From positions 50,001 through 114,000 of the forward strand of contig JAOTOM010003955.1 in NCBI GenBank assembly GCA_034440615.1: a stretch of DNA of 64,000 nt, read 5' to 3'. Numbering within the stretch: the stretch's first letter is position 1; each line of letters begins with the position of its first letter. This DNA is from Ashinkailepas kermadecensis (lineage: Eukaryota; Arthropoda; Thecostraca; Neolepadidae). A model generated the notes under the pieces. It worked only from the letters and a program-made list of their open reading frames with translations, had not been told where the DNA came from and made no database searches. A program made the translations under genes and the position numbers. This document shows positions 1 to 11,158 of this stretch, piece by piece.

Positions 1-369
1 GGCCTGGAAGCAGAAATTTCTGACGTTTGCTGATTTACTACTCGGAAATTTTGTGACGACAGATAGCCTGTGAAGCCCGTTGATTGGCTAGATCGGCTTT
101 TAGTATTTTTGGTGATTCTCTTGCATATATATTTTCACTTTATAAATGATTAAGCATAATTTTGCGGCAATGATACTCAGATAGCTGAGACTTGGGGGAC
201 ACGGAAAAAAATTGAGGGGGACAAATCGCCACCTTTCAGAAATTGGGGTGAGGACATGTACCACCGCCCCTCCCCCCAGTGGTTACACCCATGCCATTCA
301 CTCCCCAGTTTGGTCCGGACGGCCGGGGGAATAAAAACCAAAAACAGGGGAAAAAGGAAAATTTCCCTT

Positions 370-481
370 ATAACTCTTTCATGCAAAACCCCCCAAAAAA
401 AAAACCCCCCCCCCCCCCCCCCCGGGTGGGGGAAAAAAAAAAAAAAAAAAAAAGGGGGGGGGGTTTTTTTTTTTTTTTTCA
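370..481. repeat. Homopolymer block (A, C, G and T runs)
   Basis: Successive long runs of A, C, G/A, G and T follow each other with almost no other sequence. A biological origin is possible (poly-A or low complexity), but four different homopolymers in a row look more like a consensus or sequencing artefact. Reading frames across it are meaningless. Confidence 0.8.
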
Positions 482-1857
482 CGTCAACGCCGTAGGGCTA
501 TTTAGTCATTAATTTTCCGAATTTGAGGAGGCCATCCCCTACTCGTCGCGCTGCCGCTGCCTAAGCTGCCATATCTCCGATCGCATTTTTCCCCTTCCTC
601 AGCAGTGGCAGAGTGATAAAGGACGATAAAGGACGGTCCGCTAAAGGACAGGCCCCGATCGCAACGGACCAACTGGCGCTGCGCAGGGCCCCGCACGCTT
701 CCCATCGTTGACCCACTTCTCCTGAGTCGCCACTGACGGCGGGCCAGACCGGAACGCCCCCCCCCCCCCCCACATCGCCAGCGTGACAGCGCACGACACG
801 AGCCGAGAACGCGGCGTGATTTACGGCCGGGGGTCGCCATCAGGCCACCGTGCGAGATTTACCACCACATCACCCTTCACCGGACCTCCACACGGCGCGC
901 CGGCGATCAATGCCAGTAAGAGTTACTGCCAATAAGGCTGTCAGGGCCTAACGATCGTCATTGTGGGATGTGCCATTTCCGACTTTATTGACTGGAGATA
1001 TTATGGCTCATTTTTCCATAACGGCCCTACAAATCTCCGTTGGGAATGGCGCCGGCGATAGATGGCGCCGTAACTTGTCGGCTCTCCAGCTGGCCGCACG
1101 CGATTTACGACCTTCGCGACCCGCGGCGGACGGGCGGCCGCTCGTCGGGACGAGGCTCGCCGCCGGCCAGATGGCACGTGGACGAACGGCCGCAGCTGAT
1201 GGACGAGCCCGGACGAGCCCGGACGAGCGGATGAGGACCAGCCGTTCGCCACCATCCTGAACGAGCACTTCCGACTCCGATGTCTGTGAGCACTGAGTTT
1301 GGCTTCAGCATTCGGAACGTTTTCTTTGGCCCTTGGGGTAGAACCTAAATGGGACTGCAGCTAAATCATTGTGGTGCGGACGAACAATATTTCGAAAACA
1401 TCTGTCAGCTGTAACATTTCCAGGTAGGAGCATGGTTTTCAATGTTGGTCCTTCCCAGGTTTCCGAAAAAGCAAACGTGCCACCGTAGGTGGGATTTGTC
1501 TCCTTAAATTAGAAAGTAGCGCACCAAGACCTACAAGTTCAATCAAGCAATTATAAACTTTCAGCACGTGATCGATGGGGCAGAATATAGCAAGAAGAGT
1601 CATAAAGCTATCAATCCCATTTATACATCTAATGCACTTTTCCACGTGGATAACCCAACAATAAACCTAAAACACACACTGGCACTGGTAAACATGTACT
1701 GGCACATTATTCAACTCGTTCAGCTCCCCTTACCCCTGGCTGTCACTGTGAAAGTAGACTGTGCCGATTCACACCGTTTGTTGGCTGGGTGTTCTGCGCC
1801 GCTTCACCTTTAGGCTTTCGGTGACAGAACAGTGGCAAGATGACAATCGGCTAGTGT
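482..1857. other. No gene recognised
   Basis: Mixed GC-rich and AT-rich DNA with a poly-C run near 760-775 and a short GGACGAGCCC repeat near 1200-1235. Open frames are short, overlap on both strands and resemble nothing I know. The stretch near 1297-1345 resembles 2618-2665 (a shared segment around AACGTTTTCTTTGGCC), so it probably holds a piece of an old dispersed repeat. Confidence 0.5.
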
Positions 1858-1988
1858 TCAAGGACAGGTCACGTCAAGGTCACAAGGACAGGTCACGTCA
1901 AGGTCACGTCACGTCAAGGTCACAAGGACAGGTCACGTCAAGGTCACAAGGACAGGTCACGTCAAGGTCACAAGGACGGGTCACGTTT
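1858..1988. repeat. 24-bp minisatellite
   Basis: About five copies of a unit built from GGTCACAAGGACA and GGTCACGTCAA. One unit is shortened in the middle. There is no coding meaning. Confidence 0.9.
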
Positions 1989-3045
1989 GCAGTCGTCACG
2001 TGGTCACATGCTCTGCAGCCATCAATTGAGAGAGATGGGCTGACGACGAGGTCGTCAGTACAGGCCGTGGCGGTGATGTCAATGGAAGAACGGCACTGAT
2101 GGGCACGACGAATAACATCCAGAAATACCTCCGTGTTTTCACACCCACCGTATAATAGTAGAATTAGGAAGAACAAAACTTTTTTTTAATCTCAGTTCTT
2201 GCTAGGGTGCCTTTATGAACCAGGGTCCTATTGCTAAGCAGAGCTTGTTGCGTGAACCCTGGCCCCAACACCCGATCTATTAATTCCAGTTCAACGGCTG
2301 AAAAGCTTAACGTGCCGTCAATGCACCGACACGGCCGCCCGGTAGCTCGTCCCCGGCCTTATCGGGCCAGCTGCCAACTGACCCTCCCAGCCGGGGGCTA
2401 AATGCGAGCGCGCGAAGCGACTCGAGCCCTGTGTCGCCAGGACAGGAGAGACCAGAGCAGGCCAGCGCTCCAACCAACTGCGCTTCCGGGGCATTTAGAT
2501 GCAAAGGCGTTACTTCCTGTCTAGTTCCGGGGCTAGAGGTGGGCCGCGGAACTGTGGATTGAGCTCCTGGAGCTTTGCATTGCCCCCCCCCCCCCCCACC
2601 TCCCCCTGAACCTTCGCTTCAGCCCTCGGAACGTTTTCTTTGGCCATTTGGGTAGATTTGGCCCCTATCCAGATCCTTCGTGTTTTTAGCGAAAACATTT
2701 TCTCTGCTCAAATCCCTCAAGACCGGGATTCCGGAGTAAGCAGTGCTTGGGCCCAGTGGCGGATCACGAGATCCAGAGGTGGGATCACGCCCACCTTGAG
2801 CACGGATCACCCTCTCCTTAAGCACTTTCAACGAATTTGTACACATCGCGTTCTTGTTGAAGTCAGGCTCTTCCGAAAATAGTGAAGATAACTGTCCGAA
2901 ATGTATGAAGTTGCTGGTTTTTATTTGCGTTTCTTGGCTTTTCCTTTTCGTGATCCTTCGTGCCTGAACCACTCCTCACTCTGCCAGACCATCCACAATG
3001 TTAGCATGAGACACATGTTTGAAGTCGTAACAATTAATGAATCGA
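1989..3045. other. Non-coding; contains dispersed repeat pieces
   Basis: No convincing gene. 2196-2480 is one copy of a dispersed repeat seen again near 7275-7535. A poly-C run lies at about 2583-2596, and 2618-2665 matches 1297-1345. The sequence around 2753 (GTGGCGGATCACGAGATCC) has the look of a DNA-transposon end, but no partner end was found. Confidence 0.5.
2196..2480. repeat. Dispersed repeat, copy 1
   Basis: This copy shares ordered blocks with 7275-7535 in the same orientation: TTTATG...CC, GCTAAGCAGAG, GTTCAACGGC, GACACGGCCG and GCGACTCGAGCCCTGT followed by GCCAGGACAGG. Between the blocks the copies differ by small tandem expansions. The family is not recognised. Confidence 0.6.
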
Positions 3046-3205
3046 TCAATTCTAGCGCAACATCCCTAAGCTTTTCACATGTCAGCACTATCCCCAGCCG
3101 GCCACACGCTTCTTTTCGTTGAAACGTGGTAAGAGACGAAAAGCTCGTTCCTCCTTTTGATGATCGCATGAAGAGGATGCGAGGCGCAGGAAGACTGGCT
3201 TCAAG
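3046..3205 (-). pseudogene. Decayed LINE ORF1 fragment
   Basis: The minus-strand translation contains LPAPRILF, then FSSLTTFQRKEACGRLG, then CEKLRD. These align in order with LPAPRILIL, LSSLSPFERKRGCDRLG and CEKLRDG in the ORF1 of the full-length LINE at 57.3-63.8 kb. About 50 residues are recognisable, upstream of where the CCHC fingers would begin. The homology ends abruptly on both sides and no ORF2 or 3' tail is attached. It is a relic of the same clade, not a gene. Confidence 0.75.
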
Positions 3206-4019
3206 GCCGGGCCCTGCAAGAGTCATGCTCGAATTCTTGGTGGATCAGCTGGTCTGTCACCTACTGAATGTGGCAGGTGAGAATTTGTTTGTGTTTGAGG
3301 TTGCCATGTGTTTGTGTTCGGTTCGGTTCGGTTTTGGCTTGACAGGTTGGCTTGAGTGCAGATCTTGACTAAATATACATCAAACACCTCTCAATTACGT
3401 TAAAACCTCCGCCGAAATCTTCATGCGCCTCAATTATTTCCCACACTTGTGTATGAAAATTACAAAGAAACTTACATCACCACCTTTAGCCGTACCTGGA
3501 ACCTACCTCGATGAGCAAACTAATTTCCAACATGCCAGAACTCACATAAGCGCCCTATAATAATTATTATCGACGTATCGGATGAAAAGCTCAGCTCCTG
3601 AATGGACTGCGGTACAAGCCAGGCCCCCGAGCAACTCCCCTGGACCCTCCTTTGACTGAAATAGTATTTCCAAACTTCCACAACGTCCGTCTTATGCGCC
3701 TGTTTGAGTAGAGATCCTCACATGCAATAACCATATACACCTGCGAAACTAGACCCGGTCATCCCCTCTCACAACTCACCTACTGCATTTGCCCCTGAAC
3801 AAAATGTAAGTTCTCAGCTTTCAGATACTTTGTACAATAGAATGATAATAAGTGCTACAAATTTGTTTTGGGGAAATATCCCAAGTCTGTTCAAGGGCTC
3901 AGAATGATGACCTTGACCTCGACCTCAGATGACCTTTCCTTCTTGTGTCCCTACCCCCCCGCCAAAAAACCTTTCGAGGAACTTTGACCGAAACATAGTT
4001 ACGAACTTGTCTCAGATGG
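3206..4019. other. No gene recognised
   Basis: AT-rich, apparently unique sequence with stops in all frames. A short GGTTC repeat lies near 3318-3335. I see no transposon ends or RNA genes. Confidence 0.5.
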
Positions 4020-4104
4020 ACGATTTGTTACCATTACCATTACCATTGCCATTACCATTGGAAGTACCATAGCCATTACCATTGGAAGTACCATAGCCAT
4101 TACT
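4020..4104. repeat. CCATTA-type microsatellite
   Basis: Imperfect ACCATT/GCCATT hexamers with the variant TTGGAAGTACCATAGCCA repeated. It leads directly into the 176-bp satellite, whose unit begins with the same ATTGGAA, so the short repeat and the satellite share their start. Confidence 0.85.
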
Positions 4105-4860
4105 ATTGGAAATTAATTCGCTAATGTAGAGCATCTGATATGCAATTAAAAGGAATACAATATGCTGATTCGAGACAGGAATCCTGGAATTTAGTGCAAA
4201 AATGACAGGGTTAGGTATCTATGAAAGTAGTCGAGTATGGCATCAGAAGGCAGCTGATTTTATGTCGGTTTATTTGAGACCATTGGAAATTAATTCGCTA
4301 ATGCAGTACATATGATATACAATTTACATGAACACAATGTTATAATTCGAGACACAAATTCTGGAATTTAGTGCAAAAAGATAGGGTTAGGTATTTATAG
4401 AAGTAGTCGATTATGGCATCAGAAGACAGCTGATTTTATGCCGGTATATTTGAGACCATTGGAAATTTATTCGGTAATGTAGAACATCTGATATACAATT
4501 TAAAGGAATACAATGTGATAATTTGGGACCAAATTCTGGAATTGAGTGCAAAAGTGACAGGGTTAAACCTTCATGGAACATATTCAAGGTGATATAAAAA
4601 TGTAGCACGTTCGATATTCGTTTAGTTAAGAACATTGGAAATCGTCAGCACATCACACAGAAGATGTGTGACGCGTTTTTATTACAAGATGTTGAGTAGC
4701 CAATTGCTCCCATTTCAATTTAATTGCAAAGCGACAGGGTGGAATGATTTGATAATAAAACGAACTACACATAATAAGAGAGCTGGTGTCAATGTTGTTC
4801 AAATTTGACCATTGGAAGTTACTTGCACCTCCTCTAGGAACTAGGATATAGCATTAATCA
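4105..4860. repeat. 176-bp satellite, four units plus a partial
   Basis: ATTGGA recurs at 4105, 4282, 4458, 4634 and 4811, spacings of 177, 176, 176 and 177 bp. Units 1 and 2 align over their whole length (TTAATTCGCTAATG, TGGAATTTAGTGCAAAAA, CAGCTGATTTTATG). Units 3 and 4 are progressively more diverged but keep the period. The unit is AT-rich with no open frame. Confidence 0.85.
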
Positions 4861-5639
4861 TAGCAAGTCCACTCTGGTGCTGTTCCTTTACAAACCCACC
4901 ACCAGAGCGGCGCCGCCGGTATTATGTCCGCTCATGACGCCTAACGCCTTTCCCACGGGCCCAGAGTCAGCTGGGTGGTGGAGATAGCCAACGCAGCAGA
5001 CAATGGACACGACCCTCCAAGAAAGAAAATGTCTCCGAGTTCCTGGTTTGCGTACTCGATGAACCTGACGTACGGCGGGAACGAGTTTTCCGCTCGCATC
5101 TCGTGCCTTTACAAGCAATTTAGCACTTGCAGCGTGTGCTATAATAATTTTAAAAGAATGAGAAGCTACAGAATCTCATGAGCAAAGTAAAAATACTGGC
5201 ATTGGAAAATAAAACCACATGCTGTTACAATGTCGACTACTTCATCAAAATTAATTCTACCTCATACTCGGGAACGCATAATTTCCCTTATAATGATTCA
5301 TAATTTTTACATATCTTTAACTATCTTTGGAATAATTCTTCACTGTGACACCTCGGTGAAGAACAGCTTTCGAACCCTGCCAAAACCCCACATGATAATA
5401 ATAACTAAGACAAATGATGTGCCTGCTGACATGCTCGCCACCCCTCTGTACAAACTTCCTCGCCCCTGAGCATCAGCATCCGTCCCGGTGTTCCAATGCC
5501 ATCTGCTGTTGGCTCCACGTCACGTCTGTTGGATCCACGTCAGCCGCTGCATCTACGGACCGGCCCTGGCATGCTCATCAACGAGCACGACGACCCACAG
5601 TGTCTCACCCCGCAGGCGCACTGAAGTCCCACCAACACA
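4861..5639. other. No gene recognised
   Basis: 4870-5110 is GC-richer with open frames on both strands of up to about 75 codons, none with recognisable motifs. 5110-5470 is AT-rich. It appears to be unique sequence. Confidence 0.45.
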
Positions 5640-5840
5640 CTGCCGCTAAGTCCGGCCATCCGGCAGTCCGGCCGTCCATAGTCCGGTCGTCCATAGTCCG
5701 ACAGTCCAGCAGTCCGGCAGTCCGGTAGTCCAGCAGTCGGGCCGTCCATAGTCCAGCAGTCCGGCAGTCCGGCAGTCCGGCAGTCCGGCTGTCCATAGTC
5801 CGACACTCCGGCCGTCTATAGTCGGGCCGTCTATAGTCTG
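5640..5840. repeat. About 10-bp minisatellite (AGTCCGGC)
   Basis: Tandem AGTCCGGCAG/GTCCATAGTC variants. Apparent open frames on the minus strand (GLPDCRTAG-type peptides) are a by-product of the repeat. Confidence 0.9.
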
Positions 5841-6164
5841 GCGGCGGTCGTGAGTGACGACGTGGTGGCGGCCATGTCGGCCGCCTTCAACACACTCTAC
5901 TGACCGACGATGACCGGCCGACCACCATGGTAATGCGCTCCATGGACGATTTATATCACCGGCCTAAGTGGCCATTACCATTCCGGCTGGCCGTACGTCG
6001 GCGGCCGCCAGCCAGCGATTTCACCGTGCATCGACACGTCGATAAACGTAATGGGCCAACGAGGCCTGGTTGTATATGACGTCATTAGCCAGCTGACCAC
6101 CCTGGCGGAAGTCTCACGGCTTGTGTGTTGGCGGACGTTCCGGCTGACGCTGGGTCTTGGGCTG
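5841..6164. other. No gene recognised
   Basis: GC-rich single-copy DNA. The stretch near 6068-6092 (TATATGACGTCATTAGCCAGC) resembles part of the SINE-like sequence at 15.79 kb. Confidence 0.4.
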
Positions 6165-6262
6165 TGGAAGGGGTTGTGGGAGGGGCTGTGGGAGGGGCGG
6201 TGGGAGGGGCGGTGGGAGGGGCGGTGGGAGGGGCTGTGGGAGGGGCGGTGGGAGGGGCTGTG
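6165..6262 (+). repeat. 11-bp G-rich minisatellite
   Basis: About eight copies of GTGGGAGGGGC with C/G variation at the last positions. The plus strand has regularly spaced runs of three and four G, so G-quadruplex formation is possible. Confidence 0.9.
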
Positions 6263-7274
6263 ACGCCGGTGCGGAAGTCAACGCCCGGGAAATGACCGTA
6301 CGAGTGCAGATCGAAATTTGAATCCAATTGAAATTAATTGAGATTGAATAATACGAAGAGGACCATAGAACTGAGCCATTGTGCTGCTCACCCCAGCGCT
6401 TCTCCTTTTATCTTATCTCTTATTATCTGATCTCTTATCCCTTGGCTTATCTTTGTGCTACCCTTGTGCTTACCCTCAACCTTCTTTTGTCGGTGGTGGT
6501 CCATTTTTGTTTTATGTCGCATCGACTGCGTTGGTCATTTTGCGTCCAACCTTGTTTTGTTGATTCCATTCGTTTTACAATGCCTGCTACATACTGTAAA
6601 TCAATACATACTGCCAGGCATGAGCATCAGAAAGGATGTATTTTAGATGTGGGTGGGGGGGGGTACCTTTCTATCCGTCCATTAGTGTTCAATGATCATG
6701 CACCAGGAAGCCTAAGTGCTGCGACCACATAAGTCGCAACGCCAAGGGTGTTGTTTTATATACTTTTGAGGGGACAAATGTCCCCTTTATCTCGGCCCTT
6801 CCCAAAAATAATTCCCATCTTGTATTGTGCCCCCCCTCCCCCTGGAATAATTTTCGAAAATAAACCCCCGTGCACAGGGCACATATGCCTCGTGAGCCCA
6901 AAATTCGCCTTAATGGTTTATCCTCATGGCATCCATAATTGCATATTTGCAAGTAGCTCATTTAGAATAGGCATTGGATCACTAATAGGAAGTAACAATC
7001 AACAAGCAACAATTTGTTGGTTGTTGGTTGTTGGCCGGCAACAAATGTTTCATCTGCACGTAAATGAGGTCAACGATTGCTTGAAAAAAATAGTAGTAAT
7101 TCTTACTGGCTTAAGGCATTGCTAGGATTAATTGAACATAGTTTAATATTAACGAACGAGATTAAAATAAGATTAAGAGAAGAAATAATATAATTAATCA
7201 GATGAAATGAAAATAAAATGGCTGAATATACGATGAATGAAAAAAAAGAATTAAGCATACTAATTAATACGGAT
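6263..7274. other. No gene; decayed LINE tail near 6510
   Basis: 6512-6550 keeps TCGCATCGACTGCGTTGGTC and a following TTTTGCG, the core of the LINE 3' hairpin found elsewhere in the window, but both outer arms are mutated. 6650-6900 is C/G-run rich. The rest is AT-rich with no open frame of interest. Confidence 0.5.
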
Positions 7275-7535
7275 TTTTAAGGCTTTATGGACCTTAGTTT
7301 TATGCTAAGCAGAGATTATTGCGTGACCCCACCCCCGATTCAAGTTCAACGGCAGACTTTTGACCGGGAACTTAGCGCGCCGTCCCCGACACGACACGGC
7401 CGTCCACGACACGACACGGCCGTCCACGACATGACACGGCCGTCCCCGTACCGGGCGTCCCGCCTACTGATCAGTAGCCAACGAGCGTGGAGCGACTCGA
7501 GCCCTGTTCTGCCAGGACAGGGGATACCAATGGTT
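7275..7535. repeat. Dispersed repeat, copy 2
   Basis: Same family and orientation as 2196-2480. It contains an internal 24-bp tandem (GACACGACACGGCCGTCC) at about 7380-7447 that copy 1 lacks. Confidence 0.6.
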
Positions 7536-7640
7536 CAAATGCGCTGTTCCAATGGTTCAACGGTTACCAATGGTTCAAATGCGCTGGTCAACACTCTACC
7601 CAACTCCGCCATAAAATATAAAATTCTTCATGCAATTCAA

Positions 7641-7710
7641 AAAAAATCTTCTGAAAATCATCGGCGAAGGGCACAGGTGCCCTTCGCTGATAATTTTCTG
7701 AAGAATTTTC
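7641..7710. repeat. Near-perfect inverted repeat, about 34-bp arms
   Basis: The arms meet at GGGCAC-AG-GTGCCC (centre 7675/7676) and extend outward through CTTCTGAAAAT / ATTTTCTGAAG with a handful of mismatches. This is a snap-back structure typical of a small foldback element or MITE remnant. Confidence 0.8.
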
Positions 7711-9329
7711 TGAATAATTTTACCTCGTACCAGCTGGCCAATTTCATTGAACGAAACGTTCGTGGGTAGGTAAGCACAGCCCAAAAGGTGAAGCGCAAAG
7801 TGGCACAAAATCATATACCAGCAAGAATCTGACGTATGCTGTGACAGCAGATAGTTCCGTGTATTGTGCACCCCACGTATGTTAAGGAAACACACACTGA
7901 TGGCTTGCACGTATGTGGTAGTACATGGATCTAAATTGTAGTTGATAGCTTTTAAATTGTAGCTTTTAAGCATAAGTAGGTTTGTAGGCTGAGGCTAACA
8001 ACAAAGCACAATTTATCGATTAACTATAGCCTGTGTATGGATGCTTGCCAAGGCAATTGATACATTAAAGATATAGGTTCACTCATGCACTTTTATTCTT
8101 GAGCTTCATACCTTTTGCAACCAAGGTCAAATTTAGCGTAAGGCTGAACTAATGTCCCATTTTTGGTCATAATTTTCTTTTGGACTTCATTTCTGATCGA
8201 CAAATCGTGAACAATCACCAAGTAAGTCCTTCATCGGAAATCGGTTCAATTTACGTTGAGAATCTCCGAAAAGCAACAACACTACCGCGACCGCATCGTC
8301 CACTTCTGACCATGACCTTGTGTTTGGCGCCCGCGGCGCTGGACTGCCCCACTGACCCCATGACCTTTGCGAGTCGACAGGCGCGACCTGCACGCCGACA
8401 CGGCGTCCAAGTCTCCCCAGCACGGACAGATGCATCGTTCACTGTCCGCTGCGATCGTTAGCGTGAAAAATCGCCCGACACGTCGCCAATTTATCTGCAC
8501 AGACTGGATTTGGATAAATGAACGGCGCCGGTGCGCATTACAAATCTGCATCGAGCTCGTTAGCGCGTTCTCTACACCCCGAACGGCAGTAAAACGATCC
8601 GGCGTTTTACGCGCCGTCGTTCCGGGCCGATGTTGTTTTCGAATAGGCGCGACGGAGGCGACGCCGAGCGTCGGAAGGTGTTGGCGGCGGCGCAGCCACC
8701 AGCTTCTCTGCACGCCGCGAATGTCAACACGACGGGAGAGTAATGGCGTCAGGTGGAGATCCGACGCTCGGCTGCCACATCTCTGGGGGGGCAGTGGTGG
8801 AGACAGGCAGATGCAGCAGTCGCTCAGCTGTTAATAATCGTTTTCGTTAATCCGCACGGGCGTCGCATTCAAGGAAATAACTTGTAAATGCTTTTGTCCC
8901 CTCAAGACAGCTGTCAACTACGATACTTTGGGAGGAGGGACACACGAAGGTCTGCTAAGCGAGGGCGACTTCCTTAAGCTCGTGGTCAGCGTGATCTGCA
9001 CCCCCCCCCCCCTTCCCCTGAGAAGATCCGGCTATCTCTGAGAAGATCGTGGATTTCCCCCTGTGTCTGGAGCTCCCCAATGTTAACCACTTTCCACCAG
9101 ACGCGGTATCCATCCTCCCTCCGTACCAATCCCTCAGCGAAGGAGTGGGGACGCTTGACATTTATTGCCCGGGCGCAATGCAGGAGGACGAGCGCTGGCA
9201 ATTTGGCTTGTGGAGCCCACCCCCATATGGTCCCATGTTAGGAAAGAAAAAGTTGGTGGGGACAAGACAAAGATGGTCGGGCCTAGGCCCCACGAAAAGC
9301 ATAGGAATCTCCATCCCTGCAAACCCGCT
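7711..9329. other. No gene recognised
   Basis: 7711-8180 is AT-rich. 8180-8830 is GC-rich with overlapping open frames on both strands (longest about 155 codons) that show no domain or motif. A poly-C run lies at about 9001-9012. No evidence allows a gene call. Confidence 0.45.
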
Positions 9330-9440
9330 ATTGTGAGTTGTGAATGGTGTGAGCTGTGAGTGGTGAGTGGTGTGATCGGGGAGTTGTGAGTCTTGTGAGC
9401 TGTGAGTTGAGTTGTGTGAGCTGTGTGTGAGCAGATGTGA
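9330..9440 (+). repeat. Degenerate GTGAG-rich tandem
   Basis: Irregular repetition of GTGAGTTGTGAG and GTGTGAGC units. Low complexity only. Confidence 0.7.
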
Positions 9441-9854
9441 GCACTCTTTGGGAAAATTACCGCCGTTCGGCATGCCCGACGGAAATTCGTTCTGAAATCA
9501 GGCGGCGACTTCTCCGTCTGGGCGCGGGCACATGCTCTCCAGTGTGCACCCCCCCCAGTGTCCGAGCTCCGTCAGCTGACTCGGAGCCCAACGGCGCGTC
9601 AGTCCGGCGTTCGCAGGTGTGACGTCACGCACCAAGACTGACACGTGGCCAGTCACCCGAGAGCGTGGAGAGTCCGCCCAGTTTCCGACAGCCAGGCGAA
9701 AACGACTGCGGTCCGGTCGGCACCGGTTGATGTAGGTCAGGCGTTGCCAAGGAAACAAGTCAGGCGTTGCCAAGGGAACAAGTGTGAGGGGAGGGGGAGG
9801 AATACGAGCGCGGCCGGGAAGAAAAGCGGAGGAAGCTGGGGAACATTCACGAGA
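9441..9854. other. No gene recognised
   Basis: GC-rich sequence with a poly-C run near 9550, one TGACGTCA near 9621 and a short duplicated GGCGTTGCCAAGG near 9740-9775. Confidence 0.4.
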
Positions 9855-10045
9855 GCGTGAACGGGGACCAGACCGCAGCTAGGGACCAGGACCAGACCAC
9901 GGCCAGGGACCACTAGACCGCGGCCAGAGACCACCAGACCGCAGCTAGGGACCAGACCACGGCTAGGGACCAGACCACGGCCAGGACCAGACCACGGCCA
10001 GAGACCACCAGACCGCGGCCAGAGACCACCAGACTCCGGCCAGGA
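9855..10045. repeat. About 22-bp minisatellite (GACCAGACC-type)
   Basis: Eight or so imperfect copies combining GGGACCAGACCACGGCCA and GAGACCACCAGACCGCGGCCA. Confidence 0.85.
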
Positions 10046-10360
10046 CCAAACCGCATAAGCGGAGGCCTCGCAGAATCATTGGCTTCGCCAGCATGGGATT
10101 CGGCCACATTGGTTTCATGTAACGGCGCACACTGAGTGCTGAGTCGTGGAAATGGGCAGTGCTTCATTGGCCGAACCAAAGATACAAGTGCTCCCATCAG
10201 CGACAACGCCTGGTGTGCTCAGTTAAATTGAACAGTATTTGCATGTTTCTTTGAAAGGAATTTGGTTCCCTGTGAATTTCGGGTAGTGAGTACCGGAATT
10301 GGGTCACCATCATGCGAGCTATCAAAATATTTGTGCTGCATGGCAACACTCATATTTTGA

Positions 10361-10384
10361 TTGGTGTTGCAACGGCAACACCAA
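10361..10384. repeat. Perfect 10-bp hairpin
   Basis: TTGGTGTTGC, loop AACG, then GCAACACCAA. Both arms are exact. It lies in unique sequence before the 23-bp minisatellite and its role is unknown. Confidence 0.8.
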
Positions 10385-10412
10385 AAGTACGCATCGCCGC
10401 TGGCAAACTGAT

Positions 10413-10650
10413 GCATGCATCAGTCCGGATGACTATCATGCATCAGTCCGGATGACTATCATGCATCAGTCCGGATGACTATCATGCATCAGTCCGGATG
10501 ACTATCATGCATCAGTCCGGATGACTATCATGCATCAGTCCGGATGACTATCATGCATCAGTCCGGATGACTATCTGCATCAGTCCGGATGACTATCATG
10601 CATCAGTCCGGATGACTATCATGCATCAGTCCGGATGACTATCATGCATT
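10413..10650. repeat. 23-bp minisatellite
   Basis: About ten nearly identical copies of ATGCATCAGTCCGGATGAC plus TATC. One copy near 10575 has a small deletion. The high homogeneity suggests recent expansion. Confidence 0.95.
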
Positions 10651-10822
10651 GCAGACAGCAGTCACCAGTCACCAGTCAGTCGATGAGGGATGATGATAGC
10701 GGCGAAGACCAGCAGTTTGTGGTCGAGCGGTATGACTCACCCACTTGGAGTTCATCTCGTGTCGGACTTCAGGTGCACTTATAGAAGCAGTCCTGAACTC
10801 TCGGGCGGGTGTGGTGCTCAGT

Positions 10823-10977
<155 letters not shown>

Positions 10978-11158
10978 ATGCAAGCTTTATTACAAAGCTA
11001 ACACCGTCACAACGTTGAGACCAATTGACAATGCGGCCACCTACTGCATTTGCAACTGCAAACAGTGCAAGTAGCCGGTGCAAGTGCAGACTACAAAGGT
11101 CAACGAATCCAATCCGGGAGCGCGGGGAGCGGTTGCATATTCCAACGTGTACCAGCAC

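Noticed and set aside
8367..8834. 155-codon plus-strand frame
   Set aside because: No motif, overlapping frames on both strands, and no start or splice context I can support.
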